64,000 bases of DNA from Talpa occidentalis. Taxonomy: Eukaryota; Chordata; Mammalia; Eulipotyphla; Talpidae. Of this stretch, positions 60,090-64,000 are shown piece after piece. The position numbers were made by a program, and so were the translations under genes. The notes below the pieces were generated by a model. That model was not told the origin of the DNA, did no database searches, and was given only the letters and a program-made list of their open reading frames with translations. The stretch covers positions 102,322,684 through 102,386,683 of the forward strand of contig NW_026555331.1 in assembly GCF_014898055.3 (NCBI RefSeq), written 5' to 3'. Every line of letters begins with the position of its first letter. Within the stretch, counting starts at the first letter, position 1.

Positions 60090-60900
60090 TGAAATGAACC
60101 CTGAAGGCGCGAGCACCTCATCCTTCCCTTGGATTTTGGGGGTGGGCGGGAGAGGAGGGGCGGGGGCTTGGACCGCGCGCGGGCCGGGGGTTAGAGCCCC
60201 AGCCTCCCCGATCACCAGCGCCCCGCCGAGCGGAGCCGCGGGGTTCGGGCGCACCTGGGGCGCCGGCCCGGCAGCGGCACGAGACCGCACGTTCCCTTCA
60301 CCTCCCAGAGCCGGCGGGTCTCCGCGGGGCGTGGAATTCGGCTGTCGTCCGCACCTGCGGCCCCGGGAGCTGCGGGCAGGTGCGGGTGAAGGAGAGAGAG
60401 ACGGCGGGAGGCGAGGGGCGGGGTTGAGGGCGCCTGTGACGGCGGCGTGACCGTGGCCGTGGCACTAGGTAACGCGCCCGCCGGGGGGCGACCACGGCCC
60501 GCGGAAGTTTCGGGGGAAGCCAGCCGGGGCGCCGCCGGGCCCTCGAGACGGAACCGGGCGAAAGCAGGGGAGAGGACCGAGCAGCCAGTCCCGGGGCGAG
60601 AGGCGCTTGTCCGCGGACCTCGGCCCGGCCCCTCCTCGCCTGGTTCCTTCCATCTCCCCCACCTGGCCCTCGGACGCCCCTGGCGGAGGCGCTGCTCCTC
60701 CCTGCTGGGCGGGGTATTCCCGGGGTGCGCTGGGGCGAGGAAGAGGGCAGCGTCAAGAGGGAGGCCGGGGAGACCCTGGAGAGGCCAGAGCTGCAGACCC
60801 CTCCTCTTCCTGGCGTGCCCCCGCGCTGGAATGGGGGGCAGCGCGACTAGTTGAACGGGCCCAGACCCAGCCCGAGCAGGTGTGGACAAAGTTAATTGGT
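60090..60900. promoter_or_regulatory. C7orf31: CpG island, C7orf31 promoter region
   Basis: Dense CpG and very high GC relative to all flanks, about 0.6 kb upstream of the first coding exon. It must contain the non-coding first exon. Candidate minus-strand donors are CCAG|gtgcgc (exon edge 60255) and CGCAG|gtgcgg (exon edge 60355). No TATA box was seen, as is usual for such promoters. Long frames on both strands here are composition artefacts. Confidence 0.8.
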
Positions 60901-61984
60901 GGCTCGTCTTGCCGATGCCCTGCTCAGTGCCCAAGGACCTAGTTCCACTTCCTTTACCTCAGTTATCAAGAAATGAATATGAAATAAGTTTCTGCGCTAG
61001 CAGGGCCATGAATTTCTGTGATGACTGAGAACCGAGCCCCTGAGGAGGGGAGATACTGAAAGGTTATTTTGGGCGAGGCTCTCATTAAGCCAGCAGGAAC
61101 ACGTAAGAGCGTGGGCTAAAGAGTGATCCCCCTCTCGGAAAGGGGGTGTAGCAATGTGTTCTATGTTTTAGAAATTTTTAATCAAACCAGCAGTGGGTAT
61201 TCATTTTGTGCTGAGTCTTTTAGGTGAGAGCTGATAAGAAGGAAAGAAAGGTGCACGAGCAGACAAGGTGGTATTTTCAGTCTGTTTCTCAGTCCCTACA
61301 CCTCTTCCCCACCTCTTACTGTCCAGCCCACACGCCTGGAAGTAGATTCTGTTAAGAGATAGTTGTGAACTTGGTGAAATCTGACCCCTTTATACACCTT
61401 TATTTTAGGTGTATAAATTTTATTTTAGGCCAAATAAGTGTAAAGGGTCAGGGAATGTATATTTACCTTTATTATTTCCAAAACCAAAATACAGAGAGAA
61501 AAATTCTTTGTCAGATCTTTGTAAAACAATCGTTCTCTTTGGAAGTGCTTCACCACCTCAAAGTTCTTAGGGCATGTCAGGATTGGGTCTATTTGGGTGA
61601 CCCACATTCTATTTTCTAGGCCCCTGATTTAACTGATGTGTGTTAGTCATCAGGTGAATTGTATGTGACCCCAACAACACAAAGTAACCTCCTAGCAGGG
61701 CTGCTTGACATGACTGATGTCTCCGATATAACACCTCCACCTGTGGGAGCTGTAGCCCCAGAAAACCTTTCTACTTCCCACATGTTGATTTCTCTTTCAC
61801 GACCTCATTTACCTTAATATATTCCTTACTTTCTGCATCACCAAGTACTCAGTCCTTCTAGCAGGGAAGGAGAAATTTGGAAAAGAAAAAAAATGTTTGC
61901 CTAGAATATTGTGTCTGGGTTGACAGAAGTTCCAGACTACTAAAGCTAGATTTTTAACTTTGAAGGGAAAAACATGCAGGAATT
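60901..61984. other. Upstream flank of C7orf31, nothing recognised
   Basis: No gene supported. A small direct repeat 'ttattttaggtgtata'/'ttattttaggccaaat' occurs near 61400-61435. Confidence 0.4.
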
Positions 61985-62262
61985 GGGCCTCCCTGGTGGC
62001 GCAAGGGGATAAGCACCACACTATGAAGAAATCCATGGCCTCTGCAGCATGAATTCAATCCCCGGCCGGTCAGGGAGAAACCCACATGGCGAGGCAGACC
62101 TCTCCTATCTCGCCCACTGCTCCCCTTCTCAGTTTATTTCAGTCGGTCTGCCTGTTCTGTTCCCCACTCTGTCTCTGATGGATCCTCTCACTCCCACCCC
62201 CACCCCGCATATCTAGCCTGTACCCCAGCTCTTGTATGCATAAATAAATAAATATTTAAAAA
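61985..62262 (+). mobile_element. tRNA-derived SINE (Rhin-1-like), old group
   Basis: GGGCCTCCCTGGTGGCGCAA head, diverged B box, 'ctcagtttatttcagtcggt' body, TGCATAAATAAATAAATATT tail. Target-site duplication ATGCAGGAATT (61974-61984 and 62263-62273). Confidence 0.92.
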
Positions 62263-62846
62263 ATGCAGGAATTTTACAATTGTATAAAACATAAGTTAAA
62301 GTCTATAACTTTAAGTTTGTTGTAGAGACTATTAACCAAGTGGTATTTGATAATGAGTGAAATCAGATTTGAAGCATTCGGTACTTCTTGGCAGATGTGA
62401 CTATTTTTAAATGGAGAAAAATCAGTCTTAGTCCTTGTCTAGAAGGTATATTGGGAAACCTCTTCAAGGTTTGCATCAGCAGAAAAAGGGACCATAGATA
62501 ATTAAGCAGCATCTCTTGATTGCTTCCATTAACAGTGATTTTCATCAATTTCTTCACATTTTTGTGGCCAAAGAAAATTACAGGGTCAGACCTAATGTCA
62601 ATGATGGGGATGTGTAATGTTTCTGTGTGTCTAGATAAAAAGGGCACTGGAAATATTTGTGAGTTCTAGGGATGTCATTCATCGTATTCTTTTATAATTT
62701 CACCTATCTCTAAATTTTACCTTCAATTTGCCAGTCTCTTACACAGCCACACAGCAGATTTTTGTAAAATACGAATATGACATGAGTCTTCCTTGAAATC
62801 CACCATGTATCCTTGTTCCAAATTCTTACTTTGAAAATTCCCTTCA
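62263..62846. other. Flanking DNA, nothing recognised
   Basis: No gene or nameable repeat. A 94-codon minus-strand frame at 62363-62647 has no recognisable features. Confidence 0.35.
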
Positions 62847-63116
62847 GGGCCTCCCCGGTGGCACAGTGGTTGAGCTCTGGGTTGCGAAGCTGCCCACAGC
62901 CTCTGCAGCACCAGTTCTATCCCCGGCCACCGGGCGAGGGTCCCATATGGCGCTCAAACCTCTCCTGCCTCCCGCTGCTCCCCTCAGCAGTGTACTTCAT
63001 CAGTCTGTCTGTTCTGCTCCCTGCTCTGGCTCTGGTGAATTCTCTTACCCTCCCGCGCTTCTGACTGTGCCCAGTGCTTGTATAAATAAATAAATAAATC
63101 TTAAAAAAAAAAAAAA
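62847..63116 (+). mobile_element. tRNA-derived SINE (Rhin-1-like), young group with short deletion
   Basis: GGGCCTCCCCGGTGGCACAG head, CAGTTCTATCCCCGGCCACC (lacking the CTGCTCC segment of full copies), 'cagcagtgtacttcat', TGCTTGTATAAATAAATAAA tail. Perfect 14-bp target-site duplication GAAAATTCCCTTCA (62833-62846 and 63117-63130). Confidence 0.94.
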
Positions 63117-63130
63117 GAAAATTCCCTTCA

Positions 63131-63895
63131 GAATCTGATCTTTCTTAATCCTGTCCTACAGTCAGCTCACTCTCGAATTACTTGCAGTCTCCCAACTTTG
63201 CTATTTCTGGTTCCTATACCTTTCTACCTAATTTCCCCATATCAAGTTTTGTTCTTTTTTGGTAAGCTTTGTGTATCAGTCAAGGTTCAATAAGGAAACA
63301 GAAACCATACCCATTATTTGAACATTATTTGAACACACCCAAATTTAATGCCAGGATTATTAACAAGTAGAGTATGATTAAGTGCTAAATGAGGGAGATA
63401 TGAACTTCTTGGAAGAGAGTATGGCTGTCATGGTTACACACAGTCTTCAGAAAGAGGAGAAACTTGCCAGAGGTGCTGGATGGTAGTGCTATCTAGAAAT
63501 GCTCTGCTATTGTTGGAGAGTGTGTCGCTGGTCAGAACTGCCTGTAGAGTTGCCTGCCATCACTGGAGAGAGTAGCATGCATGTGGCTGCTGGTGGAAAG
63601 ACAGTCTGGAACTCTCTATGTGGCTGCTGTGCTTTTGTGCTGAATAATAGTAATAGAAGACCAGCAGCTGAATCTGAAGTGTCTTCCTGTCACTGCTGTC
63701 TTATAGAGTCACTCTGGTGCCTTCTATTGATGAAGTTTTAAATTTCATCAGCTGACCAATGGGGAAAGATTTGCAGGGTCCAACTCAGTGTTACAAAACT
63801 TGGAAAGAAGAGCTAATAAATTGGTAACCTGTACAGCTTAGTAATAATAATTATTATTATTCAACATATACTATATACCACATGCTGTGATACAG
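63131..63895. other. Flanking DNA, no gene recognised
   Basis: 'tcagtcaaggttcaataagg' and 'aaacagaaaccatacccatt' near 63275-63312 resemble the start of a common interspersed repeat (TCAGTCAGGGTTC...GAAACAGAAACC) that I cannot name with certainty. Confidence 0.35.
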
Positions 63896-63896
63896 T

Positions 63897-63951
63897 CGTG
63901 TGTGTGTGTGTGTGTGTGCGCGCGTGCGCGCGCGTGTGCGCGCGTGTGTGT
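63897..63951 (+). repeat. (TG)n/(CG)n alternating tract
   Basis: Pure alternating purine-pyrimidine: TG dinucleotides, then CG-rich units (gcgcgcgtgcgcgcgcgtgt), then TG again. It is prone to Z-DNA formation and length polymorphism. Confidence 0.95.
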
Positions 63952-64000
63952 GATTTGAAATCCTATGAGATACATATTATGCCCATTTGACATATGAGAA

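Noticed and set aside
60212..60934. 240-codon minus-strand open frame
   Set aside because: Arg/Pro/Ala/Gly-rich composition in a CpG island with equally long frames on the other strand; no family signature or conserved start.

Overview
This is a mammalian nuclear window from the conserved locus that in human (7p15) reads OSBPL3 - CYCS - C7orf31. It holds two complete protein-coding genes, both on the minus strand. CYCS (somatic cytochrome c) has coding exons at 22726-22874 and 22996-23164 and a probable non-coding first exon near 24249-24330. C7orf31 (also named SPMIP4) has nine coding exons between 59503 and 31770. Joining those exons at the visible splice sites gives an open frame of 1773 nt, 590 residues plus stop. 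Both promoters lie in CpG-rich islands (about 23640-24900 and 60090-60900). Everything else is intergenic or intronic DNA full of interspersed repeats.

The host can be guessed from the repeats. At least fourteen copies of one tRNA-derived SINE are present. Each has a CCTCCCTGGTGGCGCA-type A-box head, a GGTTCGATCC B box, a unique body containing CAGCAGTGTACTTCGG and a (TAAA)n tail, and most have recognisable target-site duplications. This is not Alu, B1/B2, CAN, Bov or ERE. It best fits my memory of the Rhin-1 SINE of horseshoe and roundleaf bats, so a rhinolophoid bat is the likely but unproven source. Young L1 3' ends are also present, with older L1, L2, MIR, MaLR LTR and hAT fragments.

Layout: 1-10500 is intergenic, repeat-rich DNA with a U6 fragment and a strong CTCF-type motif at 9595-9609. 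About 10501-15180 is a decayed POM121 (nuclear pore) retrocopy whose 5' half is inverted relative to its 3' half, the signature of L1 twin priming. 15200-22725 is intergenic DNA that probably includes the long CYCS 3' UTR. 22726-24620 is CYCS with its promoter, which has two CRE motifs, an inverted CCAAT box and a palindromic NRF-1 motif. 25473-25790 is an RPL36 processed pseudogene. 26000-31500 is old LINE and MaLR material. 31770-60500 is C7orf31, and 60900-64000 is its upstream flank, ending in a (TG)n/(CG)n tract.

I found no CRISPR array, operon, toxin gene or novel coding system. The most interesting items are the inverted POM121 retrocopy, unusual residues in the predicted cytochrome c (Ser1, Lys60, Ser89 in mature numbering), and two unexplained ~50-60 bp direct repeats each spaced about 0.6 kb apart.
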